A stretch of DNA of 64,000 bases from Spongilla lacustris. Taxonomy: Eukaryota; Porifera; Demospongiae; Spongillida; Spongillidae. Shown here piece after piece: positions 38,793 to 49,527 of this stretch. The position numbers were made by a program, and so were the translations under genes. The stretch lies in assembly GCA_949361645.1 (NCBI GenBank), contig OX442435.1, positions 5,549,696-5,613,695 on the forward strand. The letters run 5' to 3'. Position 1 is the first letter of the stretch. Each line of letters opens with the position of its first letter. The notes under the pieces are model-generated. The model searched no databases. It was not told the DNA's origin and worked only from the letters and a program-made list of their open reading frames with translations.

Positions 38793-41700
38793 CTCCGTGG
38801 ATGCCTCAGTTCGCAACTCCCTAGTGCTGGACCACGCGGGGAAGCCATCCCCACTGGCCCAGGAGCTGAAGCAGGTGATGGGTGAGCTGGTGAGCAAGAG
38901 GGACTCCTATGAGTTCTTCAACGGTGGCTATGACACAGGCAAGCCAGACACTCCAGACCTTATCCAGCTGGACCCTCTCAAGATGGACCCCATACCTCAG
39001 GAGTCGGACGAGGCCAGGCCGCGCATCGACAGCTTCAAAATGGAGCCCACCAACATCAGGCACCAGCAGCACCCGGATACCCAGGCCATCTACACTGTGG
39101 TCAGCGACACCTTCAAGAAGGCAAAGCTAGAGCAGATGAAGGCCACCCTGTCCGAGGCTCCTCCCACGGCCCCGCCCAACAACAAGACCGCTGCGTTGGC
39201 CCAGCCTCCTCAGGCCCAGCCCCTTCCAAAGGCGCCCGTAAGGGCTGAGGACTCGTCCAGACAGCCCAAGCTGCAGGTCCAGCCCCGCCCCCTGGGTGTA
39301 GTAAGTCCCGAGCTGTCCAGGAAGCAGATGCACTCTCCCTCTGGCTCCACCCACCTCCCACCTCCATCAGTCCTCCCACCTCCACCCTCCACTAAGAACA
39401 TTTACATGGATGACCCAGATGACCATTCCACACACCAGCAGCCTGCACAGGCCCGGAAGCCTTCCTACGATGCCGTCAACGTGGACCGGCTCGTCAGGCT
39501 CCACCCACTAAGCCCGCGTAAGAGCGGCATGGACGACGAGATGTGGGTCCAGGTGACGTACCAGTCCCCAGGCCTGGGAGAGACCTCTCGCACCTCCCAG
39601 GTCCACCGCAGTGACCCCTCCCTCAGGCACTCTGTCAGCTCCAGTGCCTCCAGCGATGTGGAGACCTCCGGGATATACTCTGCCCTCACCGACCTAGTGG
39701 TGGGGGAGGTGACCATGCCTCGGAGGCATTCCTTCTCAGGGAGCATAGACAACAGGATCGTCATTGTGGGGGAGCCGAATCGTGAGTCTATCATCCCCAT
39801 ATCGGGCCAGGGGGAGGGGGCGGAGTCGTCGACCATTTACGACGACGTGAGTCCCGAGTGGGATGAGGGGGAGGAGGAGGAGGAGGTGGATGGGACGTCC
39901 CCCATGCCACGCCCCCACAGCAGCAGGGGTGCCTACGTGAATGCAGAGATCAGGCCTGAGGTGACCACGCCGGACACGCCCACCGACCTGGACTACGCCA
40001 ACAGCGACCCAGAAGGCCTTAGCCACACCTACACCAACGAGGATGCCCTCATGGTGAAGAAGAGGAGTGAGAACGTTCCCTTGCCCGAGCCTGCTGGTGC
40101 GCGCCCCGAGGTGGAACGGGAGCTGACCTCCTCCTCCCCAGGCCAGAAGCTGATGGACCGGCTGTTAAAGCTGAGCAAGCTGAAACATTCAGTGTCCTCG
40201 TCCCCAGAGATACGTTCCAACACCATCTCTGAGGAGGAAAGGGTGATGACCTTGGCCCCCTTTGAGCTTCAGGGAGTGACCTCTAACAAGATCAATAAAG
40301 ATTACGAGGCTTTCTTCCTGAGCGCGTGGGATGGGGGGTCAAGGGGGAAGTCCCATGACCAGCCCCCCTCCTCCGCCCCCTCGGGGCAGCAGGGGGAGGA
40401 GGCTCCTCTGTCTAAGAAGAACAAGAGACCCCCGCTGCCTGCCACGCCCACATCACAGCCCCCGCAGTCTTCCGAGAGGGAGCAGGGGGGAGCAGAGAGG
40501 GTGCCCAGGCCACACGTCAAGTCGCAGCGTAGCCACCCTCCAGATGCTGTGGAGCGTACCACTGGTAAGGGTACATAGGGGTCAGTGGGGTCAAGGGTCA
40601 GTGGGGTCAAGGGTCAGTGGGTGTACATACACACAGTTCACTTTGTTATTTGCTTGGGTCAGTGGGTGTACATACATGTACATAGTGTACAATGTATTGA
40701 CAATGTGTACATGTATGTGGGAACCTATAAGCATGTGTACACGTACATGTATATCATAAGGAAGTACGTGTAAGAAACTCCGGTGCAGTCAAATCTATAG
40801 CATGTTATACACATGTACATTCATTCAATACACGTGCATGTACATGTGTAATTTGAACTGATTGTTATTCAATAGTAACATTGTAAACATATAATCAATT
40901 TGATTAATGAGGTGGTATTATTGAGCAACAAAATCAATTACATTAGTGATTTTACCAATTTACATTGTACACATGACATGTAATTTTTTTCTTGCTTGGA
41001 AAGTTTTACATCCACATCCATGTACGTCTACACTGTGCACATGTGACAATGTTCCAATGTACATGTAGGTGTGGCAGGAAAGAAGGCAGCCCCGCCCAAG
41101 CCACGCCCCTATTACCAGCAGGTTAAGGAAGAGCAGGACAGGCTGGCTGCTGCAGGTATTCCCACCTCCCACCCCCACCTCCTCACTACTCCACCTCATC
41201 CTCACTACCCCCACCTCATCCTCACTACCCCCACCTCATCCTCACTACCCCCACCTCATCCTCACTATCCCCACCTCCTCTCTACCCCCACCTCATCCTC
41301 ACTACCCCCACCTCATCCTCACTACCCCCACCTCCTCACTACCCCACCTCCTCACTACCCCACCATCACCTCACTACCCCCACCTCATCCTCACTACTAT
41401 CACCTCATCACTTATCTCCTCCTCCCCAGTCCTAGCTGTAAAGTCAGCAATGCCCAGCTGGTACCACCCCTCCATTACTCGGGAGGTGGCTATGGACCAT
41501 GTGCAGAAGATGGCTCCTGGATCCTTCATCGTCAGGGACAGCCAGTCTGTTGGGGGAGGTTACGCCATCACCATCAAGATATCAGAGGAGGAGGCCAGAC
41601 GTAGGAAGAAGCTACCAGAAGGTGTGTGGGCTGGGGAGGAGGAGGGGAGGCTGCATGGGCATCTGCTGGGGGCTGGGGCTGGGGAGGAGGTGGGGGGCTG

Positions 41701-44700
41701 GGGAGGAGGGGCTGGGGAGGAGGGATACTCATCTCGTCCCTTTACCACAGGCACTGCAGTGACTGCTGATATGTGTGTGTCACATTTTCTGATACAACCT
41801 GATCCAGCGGGTGTGAAGCTTCAGGGGTGGAATGAGCCACCATTCCGTAAGATATCAGGAGGGTGGGAGGGAGGGAGGAAGGGTGGGATTAAGTGGTGGG
41901 TGGGGTATATTATATTTGATGGGCATGAAAAAGAACATGTCTGAAATCAAAGCATGGAATGAAAAGTGAGCTGTAATGGCTGGTTAACATAAGGGTGGGG
42001 TGAGCTGTAATGGCTGGTTAACATAAGGGTGGGGTGAGCTGTAATGGCTGGTTAACATAAGGATGGGGTGAGCTGTAATGGCTGGTTAACATAAGGGTGG
42101 GGTGAGCTGTAATGGCTGGTTAACATAAGGATGGGGTGAGCTGTAATGGCTGGTTAACATAAGGGTGGGGTGAGCTGTAATGGCTGGTTAACATAATATT
42201 AATGGCTGGTTAACATAAGGGTGGGGTGAGCTATAATGGCTGGTTAACGTAAGGATGGGGTGAGCTGTAATGGCTGGTTAACATAAGGATGGGGTGAGCT
42301 GTAATGGCTGGTTAACATAAGGGTGGGGTGAGCTGTAATGGCTGGTTAACATAAGGGTGGGGTGAGCTGTAATGGCTGGTTAACATAAGGGTGGGGTGAG
42401 CTGTAATGGCTGGTTAACATAAGGATGGGGTGAGCTGTAATGGCTGGTTAACATAAGGATGGGGTGAGCTGTAATGGCTGGTTAACGTAAGGGTGGGGTG
42501 AGCTGTAATGGCTGGTTAACATAAGGGTGGGGTGAGCTGTAATGGCTGGTTAACATGAGAATGGGGTGAGCTGTAATGGCTGGTTAACGTAAGGGTGGGG
42601 TGAGCTGTAATGGCTGGTTAACATGAGGATGGGGTGAGCTGTAATGGCTGGTTAACGTAAGGGTGGGGTGAGCTGTAATGGCTGGTTAACATAAGGGTGG
42701 GGTGAGCTGTAATGGCTGGTTAACATAAGGATGGGGTGAGCTGTAATGGCTGGTTAACGTAAGGGTGGGGTGAGCTGTAATGGCTGGTTAACATAAGGAT
42801 GGGGTGAGCTGTAATGGCTGGTTAACATAAGGATGGGGTGAGCTGTAATGGCTGGTTAACATAAGGGTGGGGTGAGCTGTAATGGCTGGTTAACATAAGG
42901 ATGGGGTGAGCTGTAATGGCTGGTTAACATAAGGATGGGGTGAGCTGTAATGGCTGGTTAACATGAGGATGGGGTGAGCTGTAATGGCTGGTTAACATAA
43001 GGATGGGGTGAGCTGTAATGGCTGGTTAACATAAGGGTGGGGTGAGCTGTAATGGCTGGTTAACATAAGGTGTAATGGCTGGTTAACATAAGGGTGGGGT
43101 GAGCTGTAATGGCTGGTTAACATAATATTAATGGCTGGTTAACATAAGGGTGGGGTGAGCTGTAATGGCTGGTTAACATAAGGATGGGGTGAGCTGTAAT
43201 GGCTGGTTAACATAAGGATGGGGTGAGCTGTAATGGCTGGTTAACATGAGGATGGGGATAATGGCTACAGTGTACATGTACCTTCAGTCTCTCCTCTCTA
43301 CCAGTTAATCTCACAGAGTTCATCGCACAGCACACTATAGACAAGCTATGTCTACCCTGTGTTCTGATACTACCCAAAGGTGAGTGAGTGAGAGAGCGTT
43401 GTACTGGTCAATTATAGCCTTGTCCCTGTACTGTTGAAAGTACCATACCACATCTCCATCCCCCCATGTCCTCCTGCCACACCCCTTTCTATTACTCCTC
43501 CCCCTCCCACCTCCAGGTGGACAATCACCACGACAACGTCAAAAGAAGCCAGCTGCATCGATGGAAGAAGCCCTAGTAACGGGAGCAGGTACATATGTAC
43601 AGGGGAGTTGGTACTGTACATGTAGGAGTGGTGGTAGTCCATATATGTGGACATGATATACATGTGCATGTGTTAATCATTTATTTATTTCTCACCTCTC
43701 TCTTCCCTCCCTCCCTCCCCTCCTTTCCTCTCCTTCCCTCCCTCCCCTCCCTCCCTTCCCTCCTCCCCTCCCTCCCTCCCCTCATTCCCTTCCCTCCCTC
43801 CCTCCTCTCCTCCTCTTCCCTCCCTCCCCTCCCTCCCTCCCTTCCCTCCCCTTCCCCTTCCCTCCCTCTCCTCCTCCCCTCCCTCCTCCCCTCCTCCCCT
43901 TCCTCCTTCCCTCCCTCCCCTTCCCTCCTCTCAGCATGTGACCTTGTGTACCTGGGGAGTGTGGATGTTGCCTCCTCCCCAGGCAGCGATGCTGTGGTGG
44001 CCTCTTGCGCCCAGCAGATCAAGGTGTTGGAGCCACCAGCCACCATCATCACCTTTAAGGCTTCCAAGGAAGGCATCACCCTCACTGACACCAGCAAAGG
44101 GTCAGAGATGTGCCCTGTGTGTGTGTGTGTGTGTGGGTTTGTGTGTGTGGTGTGTGTGTGTGGTGTGTGTGTGTGGTGTGTGTGTGGTGTGTGTGTGTGC
44201 GGTGTGTGTATGCAGTGTGTGAGTGCGTGCATGTGTGTATGTATGTGTGTGGGGTGTGTGTGCATGTGTGTGTATTTGTGTGTGTGTGTATGTGTTTGTG
44301 TTTGTGCATGTGTGTGTACATGTATTTGTCTGTGTGTGGGTGGGTGCATATGTGTTTGTGTGTGTGCTCTATTAGTTGTGAGGATGTGGAATACTTATAT
44401 ACATGTACATTTTATTGTTGCAGTTTCACTCACTTGATGTGTGCACTTTTGTGTGGCTTCACTGAGCATATCAGCTTGTGTGTGTAGAACTTTGTGATAA
44501 TGTATGTTGTGCATCCTTGTGGACCATAACTGTATTAGTTATTAACCCCATCATCATGGCTTCTTGACCACACCCCTTCTGCCTACACAGACAATACATG
44601 AAGAGGCACCTCCCACTCACCTCTCTCACCTACTGTGGGCTGGACACTGGAGACGCAAGGTAAGGATGTCCCCTCCCACATCCCTCACACACACCTTCCC

Positions 44701-45137
44701 ACTACCACAGATTTCCTCATCAGTCAGGATTCTTGTGTCTTAACATTGTACATTGACGTACTATTCACACTTGGTTGTTACCTTGGTTACCTGCAGATGG
44801 ACCTTCCAATCACTGCAGCACATGGGGCAGTCTATAGCCATCAAGAACAAACAGTGAGTTTTTTGAAGTGTACATGACAGGCAGTTGGGTATGTACCTCC
44901 ATGCTTGCTTGAAATACAAAATGCTCTCTGATGAGATGTGCTCCTTTTGGAATACACTTTATTTTTGTGACAACATACATGTACATGTACATGTACACCT
45001 GAAGAATCGATAAGAATTTTTCTATCAATTGGTTAAACTGCTATTAATATTTTATCACTCTGGTATGGTTGTTATTCAATATTGTTCGCATGAACTCGAC
45101 ACACCATACCAATGTCCACACGTCACACATCCAACGT

Positions 45138-45201
<64 letters not shown>

Positions 45202-45237
45202 CACACATACAACACACACACACGCACACACACACAC

Positions 45238-45276
<39 letters not shown>

Positions 45277-45421
45277 ATCTTGCAGGTGTTTTGGGGTAGT
45301 GGCTCGTACCTCAGATGCCAAGACACACTCATGCTACCTCTTTGCTGAGCTGCAGTCAAGCCAGCCGGCCACAGCTGTGGTCCACTATGTGCAGAGGATC
45401 ATGAAGCAGACTGGCAACTAG
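28898..45421 (+). CDS. TNS: tensin (C1, PTP-like, C2, SH2, PTB)
   Basis: Exons, all phase-consistent: 28898-29009, 29283-29481 (C1, HQFKLHRVVKPSTCEAC...CQLC), 30398-30465, 30884-30981, 31776-31882 (phosphatase-like: FDLDLTYITERI, FNLSERSYDISKFNNQVLDF, GWPDHLAPSLERL), gap, 34217-34336, 34751-34823, 35250-35451 (C2: HIIIHGIPN, GGCRPFLKIYE, FHKRVHGGVDAIFRVQFP), 38792-40564 (591-residue disordered Pro/Ser region), 41069-41155, 41430-41621 and 41751-41846 and 43305-43379 (SH2: WYHPSITREVA, GSFIVRDSQS, SHFLIQPDPAGVKLQG), 43517-43588, 43935-44100, 44591-44659, 44797-44853, 45286-45421 (PTB: FKASKEGITLTD, LPLTSLTYCGLD, CYLFAELQSSQPA). About 1,230 residues plus missing exon(s). Tensins link integrins and actin at adhesions and bind phosphotyrosine. 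The C1 domain points to the TNS2 layout. The exon with the HCxxGxxR loop falls in the N gap, so catalytic status is unknown. In C1 one zinc Cys appears replaced by His (VHMEH). Confidence 0.92.
29012..29275. repeat. GT/GCATGCATG intron repeat
   Basis: GT runs at 29070-29105 and 29130-29170, each followed by TTTTTGTGTGCATGCATGCA, a local duplication of about 65 bp, in the intron that splits the tensin C1 domain. Confidence 0.9.
29482..30397. repeat. GT-rich repeat and shared duplication block
   Basis: GTGTG/GTGGTGTG repeats at 29482-29830. 29935-30100 is homologous to 22233-22370 of unit 1. ACATGTAC repeats at 30185-30235 and C tracts at 30285-30330 precede the next tensin exon. Confidence 0.85.
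30466..30700. repeat. polypurine GGGA/GGAA tract
   Basis: About 235 bp of nearly uninterrupted purines (GGGAGGGA, GAGAGGAAGGGA) on the plus strand, in a tensin intron. It has mirror symmetry potential for triplex DNA. Confidence 0.9.
30990..31665. repeat. GTATCAGTG and TACATGTATGTGTGGTG minisatellites
   Basis: GGTGTATCAGT-type 10-12 bp units at 30985-31110. Then a 39-bp repeat of GTGTGTTATGTGTGGGGTAT plus GTTATACATGTATGTGTG, about seven copies at 31370-31650. Both lie in one tensin intron. Confidence 0.9.
31893..32070. repeat. 22-bp minisatellite GGAGGAGCAGTGGAAGGCATGG
   Basis: About eight copies of a 20-22 bp unit (GGAGGAGCAGTGGAAGGCAT) starting just after the donor of tensin exon 31776-31882. 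Confidence 0.92.
32129..32328. other. assembly gap (200 N)
   Basis: Exactly 200 N, probably a placeholder length. It lies between tensin exons for the phosphatase N-half and the C2 domain, where the exon(s) for the catalytic-loop segment (about 90 residues) must be. Confidence 0.99.
32335..34214. repeat. (CCCT)n tetranucleotide tract, 1.9 kb
   Basis: Almost perfect CCTC repeats with only about six single-base deletions (CTCCTCC), for example near 32606, 33413, 33612, 33870 and 33993. It abuts the N gap and runs straight into the acceptor CTCCAG of tensin exon 34217, so the polypyrimidine tract of that acceptor is the satellite itself. Confidence 0.98.
34341..34740. repeat. 18-bp minisatellite and CA runs
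   Basis: GTGTTGGGTGTACCCTCT units at 34346-34458 and CA repeats at 34515-34740, up to the acceptor of tensin exon 34751-34823. Confidence 0.9.
35501..35845. mobile_element. 345-bp foldback MITE in tensin intron
   Basis: Left end CAGGGAAAAGTTATAAATGT and right end TTAATAACTTTTTCCTG are inverted; both continue into GTCCAGCCTGG. Inner halves also pair (GGGATTGAGCGTCC at about 35602 and GGACGCTCAATCCC at about 35739), so nearly the whole element folds into one hairpin. No ORF. Confidence 0.8.
36014..38624. repeat. 36-bp satellite, about 72 copies
   Basis: Unit TACATGGTACATGTACTAGT plus GTGCCAGTCACACCCC. Variants at GTGTGCC/GTGTACC/GTATACC, and a 6-bp longer variant with AAATCCCTACATGTACATGG recur in a higher-order pattern (about 37013, 37522, 37788, 37936, 38116, 38560). 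Because 36 is a multiple of three it is open in several frames on both strands. It occupies the tensin intron before the large exon 38792-40564. Confidence 0.97.
38694..38790. repeat. (CA)n before tensin acceptor
   Basis: CA/CGCA run that ends in the acceptor CACAG of exon 38792-40564. Confidence 0.95.
41156..41429. repeat. CCTCACTACCCCCACCTCAT minisatellite
   Basis: About twelve units of 20-22 bp filling the whole tensin intron between the short PxxP-type exon and the first SH2 exon. Confidence 0.92.
41965..43258. repeat. 34-bp satellite, about 37 copies
   Basis: Unit GAGCTGTAATGGCTGGTTAA plus CATAAGGGTGGGGT, with alternating AAGGGTGG and AAGGATGG types and a few CGTAAG and CATGAG variants; two shortened units carry CATAATATTAATGG (about 42190 and 43120). 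It fills the intron inside the SH2 domain. Confidence 0.97.
43690..43930. repeat. polypyrimidine CCCTCCCT tract
   Basis: About 240 bp of C/T only, leading to the acceptor of the first PTB exon (43935). Confidence 0.93.
44112..44365. repeat. GT-rich intron repeat
   Basis: Interrupted GT repeats with GGTGTGTG units, in the intron within the PTB domain. Confidence 0.9.
45143..45275. repeat. (CA)n before last tensin exon
   Basis: CA run with AACACA interruptions, ten bases before the acceptor of exon 45286-45421. Confidence 0.95.
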
Positions 45422-46189
45422 GGGCCATGTAGCTGTTGAACTCCTTCATACGAAAATATGTTTTGATTCCTGTATGTGACGTCATTATAATGGTGCTTTG
45501 AGATATTTTTATAATGAAAGTATATGTGTATTAAAAATTATGATCTGTTTAATGCATGGTTGGCTGTTCAAGGAAATAGCTACTAATTGATGTCCCATGC
45601 CAAGTGGCACCTTGGTGTTGTAGAGTTTTAAACTCTGAATTCATGTATTTAGCCACAAAATGGGCTCTAGCTGGTGGTGATATTTTTACTTGAGTGCAAG
45701 GTGTATGAAATAACCATCCATTAAATCTCTCTGGCTTTACGCCAGCGAGCTTCAACTCCACTGGACGCATCGGACTATAGCTGCCTAAATATCTATCTCT
45801 TTGACCTTCAACACGGATAATGTATAGTTAATTGATTATTAGCCAGCAATGTTTTTAATTATGGCGTAGATATATTAAAGTAAGTTCTTAAAAGAACAGC
45901 AACGGTTAGCCTCCTTAACATTCACCAGGACAAATTACTGATTCCATATACTAAGAATGTGCAATTGAAGGTTTTAAGAATGACCGATTAAATAATTGGT
46001 CCAAGATATTTGTGTCTTAGTGTTTAATGAAAATTATTTGTGTGTTTATTTTGGCATGTTGCAATATTGCCTGAAACTTTCCATATTACACATATCATCA
46101 TTGCATAACACAAAAAGTGACCTTTCATTTTGTCACCTTTTCATTTTGTTTCATTGCATGATGCTTCTTTACATTCAAGACCCTGTAAT
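45422..46189. other. tensin 3' flank, no further gene
   Basis: Contains the presumed tensin 3'UTR; a variant poly(A) signal ATTAAA lies at about 45529. Nothing else is recognised. Confidence 0.5.
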
Positions 46190-47040
46190 TGAAGTTATGG
46201 ATGCAAAGCATGAAAACTGGTATCATTGCATCTATACATGCAGATTTTTTTGGATTGCGTCTTGTCGACCCAGAGATGGCTGATTCGTATGAGACAGTTG
46301 TAGCTGTAGAAGCCCACTTTCAAAATCTGAAACAATATACTGAATGGTTAGCAGTAATAAATTATTATAGACAAGCTTTTTTAAAATCAAAAGCGAGGTG
46401 CAAAGCTTCAATCGTGCAAGGAACATCTTTTCCAACAAGCATGCGCCCACTCGTTAATTTGCTATTGAAGTGTGTCCAGCATCAGTGTGTAGAGACGAAG
46501 TATGTTATTCTGTAAACAAAATTCAATGGTGCTGTGTTTGTAAACGTGTGGAATCAGACATGTCTGCTAAGCCGGGAACCCTGTGCAAGGTGTGTAGGCC
46601 TATGCGATTATGGTGTTAAAATGATACTCAGTCTTGCTTTATTTCATGTATCAAGAGCAGCATTGGAACTTGAGCCCGATCATCCCAGGACATGGCACTA
46701 TCCTTCTCAGCCAGGCTATGGGCACCATCTGTTAAGTTATCATATGTGTACTTGTGTATAACTGGTTGGCTTATCAACACTGCCAATGTTGTCTAATACA
46801 AATCAGCCGATAGTTCAGCCTTAAGTGTACGTACATATGTGTGTACATGTGTGTGTACATGCATGCATGCTACACATGTGTGTGTTAGTGTGTGTGTGTG
46901 TGTGTGTGTCCATCCAGCAAGAATCTACTCTAATATCTATGATGTTGGGGGAAGTTTCCGAACCAGTGAAAGTTCCTACTAACTTCTGGAACAAGAGCAC
47001 AAGGCTGTCATCAGTTTTCTGTCTGCACAGCCGATAAAAA
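46190..47040 (+). repeat. dispersed repeat, copy A (inverted partner at 56.5-57.6 kb)
   Basis: Blocks shared with the reverse complement of 56560-57610: ACAAGCTTTT preceded by TTATTATAGA (46360-46380), GTGGAATCAGACATGTCTGC (46547-46566), GCCAGGCTATGGGCACCATC-like and GGAAGTTTCCGAACC with AAAGTTCCTACTAACTT (46950-46985). The blocks keep the same order. A GT run lies at 46880-46910. It could be a transposon or an old inverted duplication; no conserved ORF spans it. Confidence 0.7.
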
Positions 47041-47800
47041 CTGAAAGAGTGATCATTTTGCTGAAAAGAGCAATGCTAATGCCCGAGAACGCAAGCCAAA
47101 ACTAACCGTTGAGAGAGACAAATATCACAAGAACGAAAAGGGCAGAACATGGGGGGCGATTCCATAGCCTGTGATGATACAAGGAGCTGATGTAAGACAC
47201 TTCAAGAATTTAAAATATTGAACTGTGAACATACGTGTATAGAAGGAATAACATTGTACACTGGTGAGGATCGTGTCTGGCTATTTGGTTTATACATGTA
47301 CTACCTCCTACATGTAACTACTAGTTCCAACTGAAATGCTTTCCAAAGCATCCGTTATGGCTTTTGGCCACACATTCAAGGGAAGCCAAGTCAGGTTGTG
47401 GTTTTCCGCCATTTCAACACAGAATGCTGTCAAGCTGGTCAGCTGGTATGCCCAAATGGTTGCCAGCAACTCTCCATTTGAAGACTTCACACTACAAATT
47501 TCAATCATATCGCTCGGAGCGTCTGCCTGCTCTTCACCAATGGTGTCCTCTGTGTGATAGAGTAGTGTCATAATGCACAATATTTATTAGTTACATGTAT
47601 GAATGGAAGGGTTACATGCATTCAATGTATTCCGACGTATGATACACAGCACCCCTAAGAAACACATAACCAGCATTTTTGTTCAGGAGCTGGGGGGGGG
47701 GGGGGGGGGGGGGGGGGAAAGGGAGGGGGGAAGGGTGGGGGGGGGGGGGGAGATAGGAATTTGCTAAAATCAGTACGAAAGGTCAACATATTTCAGCCCA
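47041..47800. other. no gene; G homopolymer tracts
   Basis: Minus-strand frame 47308-47580 is open for 90 residues but unrecognised. At 47692-47751 runs of about 26 and 13 G on the plus strand could form a G-quadruplex. Nothing else is supported. Confidence 0.4.
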
Positions 47801-49086
47801 TTAAAATTGTAAGTTTGGATCATACGATTGCTGACCTGCCTGTGCAGCACCTTGGTTTGGATCCGGTTGCTCACCTACCTTATTCCAATCTGATGGCTGA
47901 CCATCCTGGTGTTGACTTTGATTGATAGATTTATAATCTAAGCTTTGTATAGATCGTTTCAAGTCCATTTTTGATGGGCAAGAACTTGGAGGAATGGTGA
48001 TGGTATGTTTGAAACCATTTTGTTCATCAGTTTCAGCACAGCCCTCTGTTCCAGGTGCATTATTACATTTGGCACATTTTTCCTCAAAGTAGAACTCATA
48101 AATGCGTCGATCATCCTCAGACACCTGTGCTGTATTAATTGGATAGCCAGTTTGCCCTTGAAATTGAAATACTTTGTGACACATACTCTTGGTAGAAGGC
48201 CTCTTGGCTGAAGGAAAAATTCTGCTTAGCCGCCACCCTTTATTCTTAGCTTGCTTATCAGTTGTTTCAATAAGTCTTAGCTTGCTTATCAGTTGTTTCA
48301 ATAAGTTTAGGATGATTTCCTTGACATTTCACACATGCTGAAGCATCTACCTCCAATGTACTTCCTGTATTTCCTTTGTACGTTTCTTTTACTCTATCTA
48401 GTAATGTTTTTTTGTCATTGACATTGTTCTTAAGTTCCATGTACATTACCTCCAGTTCACTATGGACAGTTTCAGTGATATCCTTTAAAGAAAAATTAAG
48501 CATTCTTTTTACAGCCTTCAAGTCTTCATCATCAAATCCTACTATTTGATAGTTGTCCTCTGGACGATTTGTGCACACCACTACCATTAGCCGAAAGATT
48601 AAATCTCCAAAAAATTTGAACAGTAACTCCAGTTCCTTTTGGAAGCATGGAACGATTCGTACTGGTACCCCTCTCGTTGGGAAAAAGTATAATATCCGAC
48701 GAAACTTAAATGGATTATTATCGGCTGAGGTTTTGGTAGATATTAATCTTGAGATTCTACAGACTATTGCTAGGTTTTGTTTCCACACATCTAATAAGGG
48801 ATGGGGCTCTGTACCACCAAAGCCAGGTACGTCGACCACACGTACCTTAGTAACTGGGTTTTCCCATGCCTGTACTGTTACCAGATTCTGGTTTCTTAGC
48901 GGGGGCGTTCATAGCAGTCCCGTCGAGGGGATTCAGCGATTTGATTTTTGCCTCATACTTGTTCCATTCCAGCAATTCTATAGCAGTGGTAGTCTTTCCT
49001 AGTCCTGTCTTTCCAATCAGAAGTATATCCCATGTCTCCATCCCTGTTGTCTCGATCGATATCCCTGGCTGCAGGTGATACAGCAA
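47801..49086 (-). pseudogene. GIMAP/AIG1-like GTPase 2, broken twice
   Basis: Three consecutive minus-strand frames make one GTPase. 48900-49086 has DILLIGKTGLGKTTTAIELL (P-loop GKTGLGKTT). 48327-48890 has VRVVDVPGFGG, ILYFFPTRGVPVR, LMVVVCTNRPEDN (G4 region) and ACVKCQGNHPK. 47801-48270 has CHKVFQF, EEKCAKCNNAPGTEGC and a Gln/Asn-rich tail. The first frame change is one base near 48888. The second is caused by an exact 31-bp tandem duplication (two copies of CTTATTGAAACAACTGATAA plus GCAAGCTAAGA, 48242-48305), not a multiple of three. Without these it would be an intact gene of the same family as 7434-8553 and 63185-64000. So a recent pseudogene, unless the assembly is wrong. Confidence 0.8.
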
Positions 49087-49525
49087 GCAGCTGTCTCTAG
49101 AGTTGGTTATCTTTTGAACAGTGTCGTATCAGTATTATGCTTCCTCGTAAGCTTTCAAACCGATAGATTCTAGCAAACAACAGCTTAAAGCTTAAATGCG
49201 GGGGAATATCAAATATTCGCGTTTCAACCGGTTAGCACGGTTATTGTAGTGCCGTACTGCGCCGTTACAGATCAACTGAGAAGGAAATAACCAATAGTTC
49301 TAAAAATCTGTTGCACATCGTAGAAGCCTGTGGCATCAGATAAGACAACAGTTTTTATAACATTGAAGTCACCAGCCGACCAGAAGCCGCAAGTGTAGAC
49401 AACTCTGCCAGATGAGCATCATTTATTGTCAAAAGATAACAGGTTAAAAATTATGCTGTATATACATGTACGGTATGATTCTATTGTGAATTATAGCTCT
49501 TCTGATAGAACATATCGGGACCTAC
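49087..49525. other. upstream of GTPase 2, no gene
   Basis: Possible promoter side of GTPase 2. No other feature recognised. Confidence 0.4.
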
Positions 49526-49527
49526 AG

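Noticed and set aside
35966..38885. Very long open frames of about 890-960 codons on both strands
   Set aside because: They are the 36-bp satellite read in frame; no codon bias or domain, and the true tensin exons lie on either side.
28898..45421. Active tensin phosphatase
   Set aside because: The signature-loop exon is not in the available sequence, so catalytic activity is neither claimed nor excluded.
47308..47580. 90-codon minus-strand frame
   Set aside because: Composition looks protein-like but there is no family match I can name and no neighbours in frame.
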